A stretch of DNA of 64,000 nt from WHSW01 sp963828755 (GCA_963828755.1 CAWHFY010000021.1:1-64000), one strand, 5' to 3'; shown: positions 1-9,680, numbered from the stretch's first letter. The notes: generated by a model not told the origin, from the sequence alone. Translations and numbers: made by a program.

Positions 1-101
1 AGCTCGACGTCGACCTGGACGGTCGGCAGACCGCGGCAGTCGAGGACCTCCCTCGCCCGGATCGCCTCGATCGTGCGACCGCTTCCGTTGACTGGCTTCA
101 C
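1..101 (-). CDS. Enolase-like protein, N-terminal fragment
   Basis: Only the first 33 codons are inside the window; the gene runs off the left edge. It starts at a GTG directly after the TGA of the GntR gene, with AGGAGGT about 11 bases upstream, so the two are translationally linked. The translation contains TIEAIRAREVLDCRGLPTVQ, which matches the first strand of enolase (normally AREVLDSRGNPTVEVEV). Two signature positions differ: Ser is Cys and Asn is Leu. In enolases the Ser of this loop helps hold the catalytic magnesium (family knowledge). With the linked GntR gene this suggests an enolase paralogue for a special pathway rather than the glycolytic enzyme, which is inference from a short fragment. 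Confidence 0.6.
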   Translation of the reverse strand, partial: MKPVNGSGRTIEAIRAREVLDCRGLPTVQVDVE

Positions 102-815
102 TCACAGGATTACCTCCTCGGCATTCGGCCCGTCGCCGGCTGCGAGGGCGCTACTCAGGTTCTGGACCGCGTCGCTCAGGTGCTCGCGGAAGAGCTGGTC
201 GGCGCGCTGCGGATCGGCGTCGACGATCGCGGCGAGCAGCGCGGTGTGCTCGTCGGCGACCTCGGATGGACGCTCGTAGTGCGGCCGCAGCTGGACCATG
301 CAGAGCTGGATCTCCGCCTGGACCTGGCCGTAGGCGCGCGAGAGGCGCGGGCTGGCTGCGGCGTCGATGATCGCGCGGTGAAATCGCATGTCGGGCTCGA
401 CGACCTCGCGCCAGGGGGCGCCGTCGGGAACGGCGGAGAGGTCCTCGACCGCCTGGCGGGCGCCCTCCGGGACGCGGCCCTCGCCGATCACGATCCGGAC
501 CGCCTCGGTCTCGAGCGCGGTCCGCAGCCTGAAGGTGTCGAGGATGTCGGCGGCCTCGAGCACGGTCACCTGGACGCCGCGGTGCGGCTCGCGGCGCAGC
601 ATCCCCTCGGAGATCAGGATCTGGGTCGCGGCGCGAAACGAATGGCGCGCGATGCGCAGGCGGTCGGCGAACTCCGCCTCGCGCAGGCGGGTACCCGGCT
701 CCAGCTCGCCGTCGAGGATCAGTTCGCGAAGCACGTTCGCGGCCGCGTCGACGGTCGAGACGGTGTTCAGGTGGACGCTGTGGGACGGCGCGGATCCGGA
801 CGAGGTTGCTTCCAT
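102..815 (-). CDS. GntR family regulator, FadR/FCD subfamily
   Basis: This is a 237-residue one-component transcription factor. Residues about 20-83 form the GntR winged helix (LELEPGTRL-type segment, RLRIARHSFRAA recognition region, GML turn). Residues about 95-225 form the all-helical FCD effector domain, with the metal-site pattern DMRFH, DEH and REH. Such proteins usually bind a small organic acid. The gene is divergent from the PhoX-like gene across a 113-bp gap that holds a GntR-type operator, and it is followed without a gap by the enolase-like gene, so it probably controls itself and one or both neighbours. The effector cannot be told from sequence. Confidence 0.9.
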   Translation of the reverse strand: MEATSSGSAPSHSVHLNTVSTVDAAANVLRELILDGELEPGTRLREAEFADRLRIARHSFRAATQILISEGMLRREPHRGVQVTVLEAADILDTFRLRTALETEAVRIVIGEGRVPEGARQAVEDLSAVPDGAPWREVVEPDMRFHRAIIDAAASPRLSRAYGQVQAEIQLCMVQLRPHYERPSEVADEHTALLAAIVDADPQRADQLFREHLSDAVQNLSSALAAGDGPNAEEVIL

Positions 816-879
816 GTGTCACATTCTTCCACAATTAGACAAAGATGGTCTGGCAGCCATCCCTCCTGCGTCGCGTTAC

Positions 880-894
880 AATTGTGCAACAATT
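880..894. promoter_or_regulatory. Candidate GntR/FadR-type operator
   Basis: The palindrome AATTGT-GCA-ACAATT lies in the 113-bp divergent region between the GntR gene and the PhoX-like gene. Its core TTGTGCAACAA fits the TnGTnnnACnA pattern known for FadR/FCD regulators. A second AATTGT half-site on the minus strand (plus-strand ACAATT at 830-835) could form a weaker second site. Assignment to the adjacent regulator is inference. Confidence 0.55.
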
Positions 895-928
895 CCGCCA
901 CGAAGTGGCCAAGGGAAGGGAATTCCAG

Positions 929-2385
929 ATGAGCAGCGCTGTAACTCGTAGGCAAGCGATCAAGCGAGGGGCGGCGGCGCTGGCCAGCGTCTCGGTCGCC
1001 GACATGATGCTCGCCCACGGGGGCCAGAACGAGGCGCTCGCCGCCGCCGAGCGAGGTCTTCTCCGGGCGCAAGGGCTACGGACCGCTGCAGATCAAGAAG
1101 GGCAAGGATCTCGCGCTGCCGAAGGGGTTCGACTACGTCCGCTTCGGGCGCGCCGGCTCGACCATGTCCGACGGCCTGCCGACCCCGACCTGCCACGACG
1201 GCACCGGCTATTTCAAGGGCAAGGGCAACAGCGTCTGGATCGTCCGCAACCAGGAGGGCTTCCAGCAGGGACGCGCGCAGGGCCCGCGAAACGCCTACGA
1301 CCCGATCGCACAGGGCGGGGTCACCGTCTCGCACTTCGATCCCGGCCGCGGCAAGCTGATCGGCAGCGCCCTCGTCCTGAACGGGACCGACAACAACTGC
1401 AACGGCGGCGTCACCCCCTGGGGCACCTGGCTCTCGGGCGAGGAGAACACGGTCGGCAAGGAGCAGGGGTACGGGGCCGAGCACGGCTACGTCTTCGAGG
1501 TTCCGGCGCGCGCGACCTCGACCGTCGAGCCGGTCCCGATCAAGGCGATGGGCCGCTTCGTTCACGAGGCCTGCCCGGTCGACCCGAAGACGGGGATCGT
1601 CTACCAGACCGAGGACAACGGCGACCCGGGCGACGGCTTCTATCGCTACCTGCCCCGGCACAAGGGCAAGCTGCACCGCGGCGGCAAGCTCCAGATGCTC
1701 GGTATCAAGGGTCGACCGAAGTACAACACGACCAAGAACTCAGAAGGTCGGCGAGAAGCTCGACTGCGTCTGGATCGACATCAAGGATCCCGATCCCAAC
1801 GGGGCCGACAGGTACCCGCAGGCCGTCTACATGCAGGGTCGCCACGATGGCGCCGCCAAGTTCATGGGCCTCGAGGGCGGCTTCTTCTCGAAGGGCAGCT
1901 GCTACTTCACGGCGTCGGACGGCGGCGACGCCGAGCAGGGCCAGATCTGGAAGTACACCCCCGACAACAAGAACTTCAAGCGGGGGACGCTCGAATTGAT
2001 CTACGAGTCACCGCGCCACCGGGTCCTCACCGGCCCGGACGCGATCACGCAGAGCCCGCGCGGCGGGATCCTCGTCTGCGAGGACGGCTCGAGCGAGGAC
2101 GTCAACGGCCAGGACGCCTACATGCGCTACCTGACCCCGGACGGCAAGCTCGAGAGCTTCGCCAAGGTTCTGAAGCCGATGCAGCTGCACGATCACATCG
2201 CCGCCGACCTGTTCCCCTACAACCCCGACCGCTGGGAGCACCCGCCCGAGCGCGGCGAGGGCGTCGGGCACAGCGAGTGCTCGGGCGTCGGCTTCAGCCC
2301 GGACGGCAAGTGGTTGTTCGTCCACCTGCAGTACCCCGGCGAGACGTACGCGATCACCGGGCCGTGGGGCAAGGGTTGGCTGTAG
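929..2385 (+). CDS. PhoX-like (DUF839) exported phosphatase, two frame breaks
   Basis: The product opens with a Tat signal (TRRQAIKRGAAALASVSVAD) and continues with the DUF839/PhoX fold, a beta-propeller phosphatase family acting outside the membrane with calcium and iron cofactors. Recognisable blocks are DGLPTPTCHDGTG, NCNGGVTPWGTWLSGEEN, RFVHEACPVDPKTG, YQTEDNGDPGDGFYRYLP and DGKWLFVHLQYPG. The frame moves by one base near 1050-1060 and near 1738-1742; both look like single inserted bases. The ATG at 929 is chosen because it places the twin arginine at the N-terminus. The conserved block usually written W-x-T-C-E-E reads WLSGEEN here, so a cysteine that I believe binds iron in characterised PhoX is absent. 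Phosphatase activity is therefore not assured. Confidence 0.8.
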
Positions 2386-2428
2386 GTGCCGCTGGCCGCG
2401 ACCCGGCCTGATCGGCGAGACTGAGCGC

Positions 2429-3785
2429 ATGGCGGAGATCGACCGTGAGCTGATCGCGGGGCTGATGAAGCGCGAACGCGAGCGCTTCGCGGCCGAGCGC
2501 CCGCGCTCGCGCGAGCTGCACGAGCGCGGCCAGGCGTCGCTGCTCTCCGGGGTGCCGATGAACTGGATGACCCGCTGGCCCGGCGACTTTCCGGTGTTCA
2601 TGGACTCGGCGGAGGGCGCCGAGCTGCGCGACGTGGACGGCAACGTCTACGCCGACCTCTGCCTCGGCGACACGGGGGCGATGACCGGCCACGCGCCGCC
2701 GGCGACGGTCGCGGCCGTCAACGAGCGTCTGGCGCGGGGGATCACGTCGATGCTGCCGACGGAGGATGCGGCGGCGGTCGGCGAGGAGATGCAGCGGCGC
2801 TTCGGCCTGCGCGACTGGCAGTTCACGCTCTCGGCCACGGACGCGAATCGGTTCGTGATCCGGATCGCCCGCCAGATCACCGGCCGCTCGAAGATCCTCG
2901 TGCACAACCACTGCTATCACGGCTCGGTCGACGAGACGGTCGCAACCCTCGTGGACGGCGAGGTCCGTCCGCGCGAGGGCAGCGTCGGGCCCCCGGTGGA
3001 CGTCGCCGAGACGACCCGGGTGGTCGAGATCAACGACCTCGAGGGGCTCGAGCGCGAGCTCGCCGACGGCGACGTCGCCTGCGTGCTGATCGAGCCGGCG
3101 CTGACCAACATCGGGATCGTGCTCGCCGACGAGGGCTATCACGAGCGCGTGCGCGAGCTCACCCGCGAGACCGGGACGCTGCTGGTGATCGACGAGACCC
3201 ACACGCTCTGCTGCGGGCCCGGCGGCTACACCGCGGCCCACGGCCTGGAGCCTGACTTCCTCACGATCGGCAAGCCGATCGGCGGCGGGATCCCGACCGG
3301 CGCCTACGGCTTCAGCGCCGAGGTGGCCGACCGGATCATCGCCCACACGTTCTGGAAGGAGGCCGACGTCGGCGGCGTCGGCGGCACGCTGGCCGGCAAC
3401 GCGCTCTCCCTCGCCGCGGTCCGGGCGACGCTGGCGGACGTGCTGACCGAGGAGGCGTTCGAGCGCATGATCGAGCTCGCCGAGCGCTTCGAGTCGGGCG
3501 TCGCTGCGACGATCGCCGAGCGCGGGCTGCCGTGGTCGATCACCAGGCTCGGCTGCCGCGCCGAGTACATGTTCTCGCCGACTCCGCCGCGAAACGGCGC
3601 CGAGGCGGCGGCGGCGATGGACGAGGACCTCGACTGCGCTGCTGCACCTCTACATGCTCAACCGCGGGATCCTGCTGACCCCGTTTCACATGATGGCCCT
3701 GATGTCGCCGGCGACCACCGCGGAGCAGGTCGACCTGCACCGGGCGGCCTTCGACGAGGCGGCCGCCGAGCTCACCGGTGGCTGA
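2429..3785 (+). CDS. Class III PLP-dependent aminotransferase (GSAM-like), one frame break
   Basis: This is a fold-type I pyridoxal-phosphate enzyme of the glutamate-1-semialdehyde aminomutase/omega-transaminase group. Visible marks are DVDGNVYADLCLGD near the N-terminus, SATDANRFVIRIARQITGR, VIDETHTL (the Asp that contacts the PLP nitrogen) and LTIGKPIGGGIPTGAYG with the Schiff-base Lys. The frame breaks once near 3635, after MDEDL. The continuing frame gives LLHLYMLNRGILLTPFHMMA and stops at 3785. Its stop overlaps the GTG start of the cupin gene, so the two form a unit. It is probably not the tetrapyrrole GSAM, because it sits outside any heme cluster. The substrate is unknown. Confidence 0.85.
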
Positions 3786-4139
3786 CCCGGTCGCGGCGAT
3801 CGCCGCCGCCGCGGCCGGGCTGGAGCCCGATCCGCTCGACCCGGAGCAGATCCTCGAGGGATCGCCCGAGACCTCCGCCCACGTGCTCGCGGCGACGCCG
3901 GAGGGCGGTGAGAGCGGCGTCTGGCGCTGCACCCCCGGCCGGTTCAGCGACGTCGAGGCCGACGAGACGTTCGTGGTGATCGAGGGCCGCGCGACGATCG
4001 AGTGGGAGGGCGGCTTGGTGGAGGTCGGGCCCGGGGACGTCTGCGTGCTCGAGGCCGGCACCGAGACGGTCTGGACCGTCCACGAGACGATCCTCAAGGG
4101 GTTTCGGATCGACGGCTCGGAGCCTCACGGACGAGCTGA
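3778..4139 (+). CDS. Small cupin protein (DUF861-type), 3' end uncertain
   Basis: The GTG at 3778 overlaps the end of the aminotransferase gene. The predicted product of about 120 residues is a single cupin barrel of the DUF861/EutQ-like group, with WRCTPGRF, ETFVVIEGRATIEW, VGPGDVCVLEAGTETVW and TVHETILKGF. It lacks the His-rich metal set of dioxygenase cupins. Such proteins often sit beside aminotransferases or amine-catabolic enzymes with unclear roles. The open frame continues to 4653 and would fuse it to the next gene, but cupin similarity ends near 4120. An adjacent frame has TGATGA at 4137-4142, so a one-base error near 4110-4135 probably hides the true stop. Confidence 0.7.
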
Positions 4140-4302
4140 TGAACACACATCGGCGCCGATCCTGCTCGGACGCAACAGCGTGCGACTGTCGGCGAGCCGG
4201 CGGCCGACCCGCGCGCGACCATCGAGCTGCTCGAGAGCAGCCGCTCAGGCCAGATCACCAGTCTCAGGTTCAAGGTCCTGCGCTAGCGGGAACCACGCCA
4301 CC

Positions 4303-4653
4303 GTGGCCTCCTACTCGGTCAACGAAGCCGGCGTCGCCCGGGCGCGCGAGCTGATCGCGGCCCGCCAGTATGTGCTCGACAGCGAGTGGGGCGAGGTGCA
4401 GCCGGACGCGCAAACGGAGAACGAATATCTGGAATCCCACAGCTGGGACGAGTACGCGGCCTGGCATCTGGGCCTCACCGACGGCGCCACCGACGAGACC
4501 AAGGGCCGCTACGCGTTCGTCTACGGCGACTTTCGCCGCCTCCATCGCAGCGGGCTGATCGCCTGCCACTACCGGGCGGCCGAGTGGCGTCACAAGGAGA
4601 TCGAGCTGGCCGCTCACGAGCTGCTGCAGTTGCTCGACGAGACCAGCGGCTGA
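4303..4653 (+). CDS. Conserved small protein of unknown function
   Basis: This is a 116-residue acidic soluble protein starting at GTG 4303 (SYSVNEAGVARARELIAARQ). It contains LESHSWDEYAAWHLGLTDGA, FVYGDFRRLHRSGLIACHYR and AAEWRHKEIELAAHELL. I recognise the pattern as a small protein found widely across bacteria, without an assigned function. It shares a reading frame with the upstream cupin, but the 160 bases between them do not read as either protein, so I treat it as a separate gene. It has no signal peptide or membrane segment. Confidence 0.7.
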   Translation: MASYSVNEAGVARARELIAARQYVLDSEWGEVQPDAQTENEYLESHSWDEYAAWHLGLTDGATDETKGRYAFVYGDFRRLHRSGLIACHYRAAEWRHKEIELAAHELLQLLDETSG

Positions 4654-4722
4654 CGACCGCCTGCCGAGTTGCCGTCGCTGGTGGCTTGGTGGAGGCGACT
4701 GCGCTGGGCGCTTCCCGCGATC

Positions 4723-4755
4723 GGGAGGACTCCGCCGAGCCGGGCCGAACCCGGC
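4723..4755. terminator. Hairpins between convergent genes
   Basis: Two adjacent hairpins, TCCCG-CGAT-CGGGA (4723-4736) and GCCGGG-CCGAA-CCCGGC (4739-4755), lie between the small conserved gene (+) and the flavoprotein gene (-). There is no T-run, so intrinsic termination is uncertain. Confidence 0.4.
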
Positions 4756-4791
4756 CCTGCCGAGCGTGGGAAGGCCTCGCGACGGTCCGGG

Positions 4792-6465
4792 CTAGGCGGT
4801 CGCCAGCCGCTGATGGACCAACCGGACGGCCATCGACCCTTCCCCGACCGCGGATGCCACGCGCTTGATCGAGCCGGAGTGGACGTCGCCGACGGCGAAG
4901 ATCCCAGGGCGGCTGGTCTCGAGGAACAGGGGGCGGTCGCCGTTGAACTCCTCGAGGCCGTCGCTCGGCACGTCTCGGCCGGTGAGCAGGAAACCGGCTT
5001 CGTCCGTAGCCAGCTGGCCCGCAAGCCACTCCGTGTGCGGCACCGCGCCGATGAACACGAACAGCCCCCGTGCGGGCACCTGCGAGCGCTCTCCCGTCCG
5101 CGCGTCCGCCACGGTCACGACCTCGAGTTCGCGCTCGCCGATCAGCTCGACCACCTCGGTGTTCGTGCAGAGCTCGATCGAGTCATTGCGCTCGATCTGG
5201 TCGACCAGGTAACGCGACATCGATTTGCCGAGGTCGTCGCCGCGGATCAGCAGCCGGCAGGGGGAGGTGCGCGACAGGAACATCGCCGCCTGGCCCGCCG
5301 AGTTCCCGCCGCCGACGATCACCGCCGGCTCGCCGGCGCATTCCTGCGCCTCCACCTGAGTCGCGGCGTAGTACACGCCGCCGCCTTCGAGCTCGTCGAG
5401 CCGCGGGACGTCGAGGCGGCGATAGCGGGCCCCGGTGGCGATCACGATCGTGCGCCCCGTCGCGGCGTCGCCGTTCGACAGGCGGACCTCGTGCCGGCCC
5501 GGCTCGCTGACGAGTTCGACAGCTTCGGCCGGCGTCGTTAGCCGCGCCCCGAACTTCGCCGCCTGAACGGCGGCGCGCTGTGTGAGCTCGATCCCCGCGA
5601 CGCCCGCAGGGAAGCCAAAGTAGTTCTCGATCCTGGTCGAGGTTCCGGCCTGGCCGCCAAGCGCGATCGCTTCGACGCCCTGGATGTCCAGGCCCTCCGA
5701 AGCGGCATAGAGCCCGGCTGCCAGACCTGCGGGTCCGGCGCCAACGACGATGACATCGCATAGGTCCGGGGGCGCGCCGGGCGCGCCGAGGCCGATCGCC
5801 CGTCCCAGCTCGGCGCTGTCCGGGTTGCGCAGGATCTCGCCGTCGCTCGCGACCACCACCGGCGTCTCGCTCGCCTCGATTGCGAGCGTGCTGAGCAGTG
5901 CCTCGGCGTCGTCGTCTGCCTCGAGGTCGATCCACTGGTACGGCATTCGGTTGCGGGCCAGAAACTCGCGCAGCTGGCGGGAATCGGGCGAGAAGCGCGA
6001 GCCGATCAACTTCATCCCGGTGCCGACTCCGATCAGGATCGAGCGTCGCGCCATGAACGCCCCGAGGATCATGTCGCTGAGTCCCTTGTCCTGGGCAACG
6101 ATCTCGAACAGGCGCTCGAGCGGCAGCTGGATCACCTGGCTGGGCTCGCGAACAACGCAGGTCAGATAGAGGCGCTGGCCGATGATGATCCCGAGCTCGC
6201 CGAGGAAACGGCGCTCACCGTGAATCGCGATCACCCGGTTCTCCGCCCCGTAGCCCTGGACGATCGCCACCGAGCCGGACTCGACGATGAAGAAGTGGCT
6301 CGGCTGGTCGCCGGACGCGAACAGCACCTCGCCCGGCTGCACCGCGCGGACCTCGCCGAGGCTGCGAAAGCGCGCCAGCAGATCGTCGCCGAGCCGCGGG
6401 AACGCGCCATCGCGGTCCGGGGTCTCGGGAACCCCTGCTCCGATCGGCGGGCCTTCCGACGTCAT
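4792..6465 (-). CDS. cNMP-binding domain fused to thioredoxin-reductase-like flavoprotein
   Basis: This 557-residue protein has three parts. Residues about 25-145 are a cyclic-nucleotide-binding (CAP-type) domain, with PGEVLFASGDQPSHFFIVESG and FLGELGIIIGQRLYLTCVV. Residues about 165-225 resemble a glutaredoxin/thioredoxin fold without CxxC (SRQLREFLARNRMPYQWIDL). The rest is a class II pyridine-nucleotide flavoprotein with GAGPAGLAAGLYAASEG (FAD), ENYFGFPAGVAG, GGGNSAGQAAMFLSR (NAD(P)H) and GIFAVGDV. The CxxC of thioredoxin reductase is missing; the segment reads YYAATQVEAQEC. It therefore cannot reduce thioredoxin in the usual way and may pass electrons to an unknown acceptor under cNMP control. 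A paralogue with a receiver domain lies at 53683-55332. It starts 85 bp after nuoN on the same strand. Confidence 0.88.
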   Translation of the reverse strand: MTSEGPPIGAGVPETPDRDGAFPRLGDDLLARFRSLGEVRAVQPGEVLFASGDQPSHFFIVESGSVAIVQGYGAENRVIAIHGERRFLGELGIIIGQRLYLTCVVREPSQVIQLPLERLFEIVAQDKGLSDMILGAFMARRSILIGVGTGMKLIGSRFSPDSRQLREFLARNRMPYQWIDLEADDDAEALLSTLAIEASETPVVVASDGEILRNPDSAELGRAIGLGAPGAPPDLCDVIVVGAGPAGLAAGLYAASEGLDIQGVEAIALGGQAGTSTRIENYFGFPAGVAGIELTQRAAVQAAKFGARLTTPAEAVELVSEPGRHEVRLSNGDAATGRTIVIATGARYRRLDVPRLDELEGGGVYYAATQVEAQECAGEPAVIVGGGNSAGQAAMFLSRTSPCRLLIRGDDLGKSMSRYLVDQIERNDSIELCTNTEVVELIGERELEVVTVADARTGERSQVPARGLFVFIGAVPHTEWLAGQLATDEAGFLLTGRDVPSDGLEEFNGDRPLFLETSRPGIFAVGDVHSGSIKRVASAVGEGSMAVRLVHQRLATA

Positions 6466-6550
6466 GCTGATCTCACCCCCCGGGTCGCGGACATCGTCGC
6501 AGCAGTATCCCTCAGGATTCTCCGCAAGCTGCGGAGCGGCTGAGGGGCGC

Positions 6551-8084
6551 TCAGCCGAGCAGCGAGGCGATCGAGTCGCCCGCGCTGGTCGCCCAGTCGA
6601 CGAGCGGCGACGGGATGATCCCGAAGAAGACGGTCGCCGCGGCGGCTAGGAACGTGAGGCCCAGGATCGCCTTGCAGTTGACGCCGCTAGTCTCGGCGTC
6701 GGCCTCCTGCGAGCCGCCCGCCATCGCCGGCATCGCCTCGGGCGTCCGCTCGGCGCCGGGCCGCATCCAGACCGCCGCGATCACCCGCAGGTAGTAGGCG
6801 AGGGAGATCATCGTCCCGATCGCGATCATCACGCCGAGCCAGGTGTAGTCGGACTCCACCGCGGACTCGATCAGGTAGAGCTTGCCGATGAAGCCGGCGG
6901 TCCCCGGTAGTCCGGCGAGCGCCAACATCGAGACCGTCAGCGCGGCAGCCAGCCCCGGTCGCTCGCGCCCGAGTCCCTCGACCGAGCGGATGTCGTCGCC
7001 GAAGGGCGTCTGGCGCTCGCGGATCGTGATCACCGCGAACGCGGCCAGGTTCATGAGCGCGTAGGCGGCGAGGTAGAAGACCAGGGCGCTGACCCCGGAC
7101 GCGCTCACCGCGACCACCCCGACCATCATGTAGCCGGCCTGGGCGACGCTCGAGTACCCGAGCAGGCGCTTGAGCGAGTTCTGGCCGAGCGCGCCGGCGT
7201 TGCCGACCACGATCGAAACCGTCGCCAGCGCCGCCAGCGCCGGCTGCCAGTCGTCGGCCGCCGGGCCGAGCGCCACCTCGAAGAAGCGGACCAGCACGCA
7301 GAACACCGCCGCCTTGGTGGCCACCGACATGAACGCGGTCACCGGCGTCGGGGCGCCCTCGTAGACGTCCGGCGTCCACTGGTGGAAGGGCGCGACCGAG
7401 AGCTTGAACGCGAGCCCGGTGGCGGCGAGCGCGATCCCGATCAAGAGCAGCGGGTCGTCGACGATCGAGCCGCCCACCGCGGTCCGGATCCCGGAGAAGT
7501 CGGTCGAGCCGGCGGCGCCGTAGACGAACGCGAGCCCGTACAGCAGCGTCGCCGAACCCAGCGAGCCGATGATCAGGTACTTGAGCCCGGACTCGATCGA
7601 GCTCGTTCGCCGCAGCGCCGCGCCGCAGAGCACGTAGAGCGGGATCGAGAGCAGCTCGAGCGCGACGAAGAAGGCGATCAGGTTCTGGGCCTGGGCGATC
7701 ATCGTCATCCCGAGCACCGAGCAGATCAGCAGCGCCTGGAACTCACCGTGGCCGCTCGGGCCGAGGGGCCGGTCGAATGCCTCCTCGCGCCAGGACAGGG
7801 GGATGCAGAAGGCGGCCGCCGCGATGCAGATGAGGCTGGTGGCGATCGCAAGATCGTCGAGGCGAAGCGCGCCGGCGATCAGGTTCTTGTGCGCCCCCCA
7901 CTGGGCGATCAGCAGCCCGGCCGCGGCGGCGAGCGTGCCGAGGCCCGACGACCGAGACGAGGATCAGCTGCCGGCGGCGGCTGCCGCCGATCAGCCCGGC
8001 GAGCAGGGTGAGGACGAGTCCGCCCGTGAGCGCGATGATCGGTGAGATGCCGCCGTAGTTGATGTCGGGGGCGTTGAAGTCCAT
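6551..8084 (-). CDS. nuoN: NADH-quinone oxidoreductase subunit N, one frame break
   Basis: This is the last gene of the complex I operon and encodes an antiporter-like proton-pumping membrane subunit. The start MDFNAPDINYGGISPIIALT uses an ATG that overlaps the nuoM stop (TGATG). The frame shifts once near 7950 and then continues as LIAQWGAHKNLIAGALRLDD into the long conserved part, with LLSIPLYVL, LSVAPFHQWTPDVYEGAPTP and LLGYSSVAQAGYMM. The Lys in LSVAPF-type helix 7 and Lys in KRLLGYSS are the usual proton-path positions. The break fits one extra base. Confidence 0.93.
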
Positions 8085-9633
8085 CACTCACCGACCTCGC
8101 CGGCCGGCGCGTAGCCGGTCCAGCCGCGGCCGAAGCTTCGGACCTCGGCGGTCGTCTCGCTCGCGGTCGCCGCCGCGACGGCATCGACCTTCTCGGTCAC
8201 CGAGCCCTCGCCGCGCTCGAGGATCAGCCCCGGCCAGAGCGCCAGGGCGACGATCACGGCGACCAGGGGCGCGAGCACGATCCCGTCGCGGATCCCGATC
8301 TCGCGCGACTCGGCGCCCTCGGGCAGCCGGTTGTGCATCACCCGCTGGTACATCCGCAGGCTGTAGAAGGCAGCCAGCGCGATCCCGATCGCGGCGACGA
8401 AGGCGAACACGATCTTCGACTGAAAGACGCCGTTGAGGATGTAGAACTCGCCCATGAAGTTGGCCGAGCCCGGGCATCGCCAGGTTCGCCATCGCGAGCA
8501 CCAGGAAGAGCGCGGCGAGCACGGGCGCCCGCATCGCCTGGCCGCCCATCCTGGTGACGTCCTCGGTTCGCGTCCGCGCGTAGACGATCGCGATCACCAT
8601 GAAGATGCCGGCGACGACGAGCGCGTGGTTGACCATCTGCAGGACCGCGCCGTCCGCGCCGTCGGCCCGCAGGCTGAAGATCCCGAGCGTGATGAAGCCG
8701 AGCTGCGCGATCGACGAGTAGCCGGCGATCAGCCGGATGTTGGTCTGCGTGAACGCCATCACCGAGCCGTAGAGGATCGAGGCGAGCGCGATCAGCATCA
8801 CCACCTCCTGAAACTCGGAGGTGGCGTTCGGAAACAGCGGCAGCGCGACCCGCAGGAAGCCGTAGGCGCCGACCTTGGAGAGCACCGCGGAGAGCAGGAT
8901 CAGCACCGGCAGCGGCGCCGCGCGGTACGCGTCGGGCATCCAGCCGTGGATCGGGAAGGCCGGCATCTTGACGAGGAAAGCGGCCGCGAAGAAGCAGAAG
9001 ATCCACTCCTGGCTGCCGGTCGAGAGCAGGTGCTCCTGCAGCACCGGAATCGAGAAGCTGAGCTCGCCGACGGAGTCCGACGAGAGGATCGCGGTGGCGA
9101 TCGCGCCGACCAGCATCAGCAGCGAGCCGACCAGCGTGTAGACGATCATCTTCGTCGTCGCCGCGATCCGGTTCTCGCCGCCGAAGGTCCCGATCAGGAA
9201 GAAGAACGGGATCAGCATCAGGTCGAAGAAGAGGACGAACAGCAGCAGGTCCTGGGCCATGAAGGCGCCGAGCGCGGCGGTCCCGGCCAGACCGACGAGG
9301 AAGTAGTAGAGGCGCGAGCGCCCGTCGCCGGGCTCGTTGCGAAGCGCCGACCAGAGCGTCACGGCGAACCACAGGATCGCCGTCATCAGGACCAGGAAGA
9401 CGCTGATCCCGTCGACGCCGAGCTGGTAGCGGACCCCGAGGTCGGGAATCCACGACTCGTCGACGACATGCTGGAGACCGGCCGCGGAGCTGTCGAAGTC
9501 GGCGACCAGCCCGATCGCCAACCCGAGCGCCACCAGCGCTCCGGCGACCGCGACCCAGCGCGACGCCGCCACGGGCGCGAGCAGCGCAATCACCCCGGCG
9601 ACCAGCGGCGTCCACAGGAGCAGCGCTCAGCAT
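8084..9633 (-). CDS. nuoM: NADH-quinone oxidoreductase subunit M, two frame breaks
   Basis: This is a proton-pumping membrane subunit. The ATG at 9633 (MLS) is followed by a one-base break near 9622-9630, after which the frame reads LLLWTPLVAGVIALLAP. A second break near 8465 separates ANLAMPG from SANFMGEFYILNGVFQSK. Conserved marks are DGISVFLVLMTAILWF, FFDLMLIPFFFLIG (with the helix-5 Glu replaced by Asp in FDLMLIP), VKMPAFPIHGWMPDAY and RLIAGYSSIAQLGF. The gene ends in a TGATG overlap with nuoN. The 47 bp before it contain short CGTCGCT-like tandem units. Confidence 0.92.
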
Positions 9634-9680
9634 CGGCGGCACCGTCCGAGCGGCGAGCGACGAGCGACGAGTGACGCGCA

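Noticed and set aside
929..2385. Treating frame-broken genes as true pseudogenes
   Set aside because: Breaks also hit essential genes (serS, nuo subunits, nrdJ), flanking protein sequence is otherwise conserved, and most fit one inserted base, so sequencing error is more likely.
3778..4653. Single fused cupin plus C-terminal domain protein
   Set aside because: The 160 bases between the two conserved parts encode no plausible protein in that frame, and a neighbouring frame has stops at 4137-4142; two genes fit better.
9634..9680. Short CGTCGCT tandem units between nuoL and nuoM as a regulatory repeat
   Set aside because: Only about three imperfect units within 47 bp, and a similar run near 18140-18165 lies in coding sequence; likely low-complexity drift.
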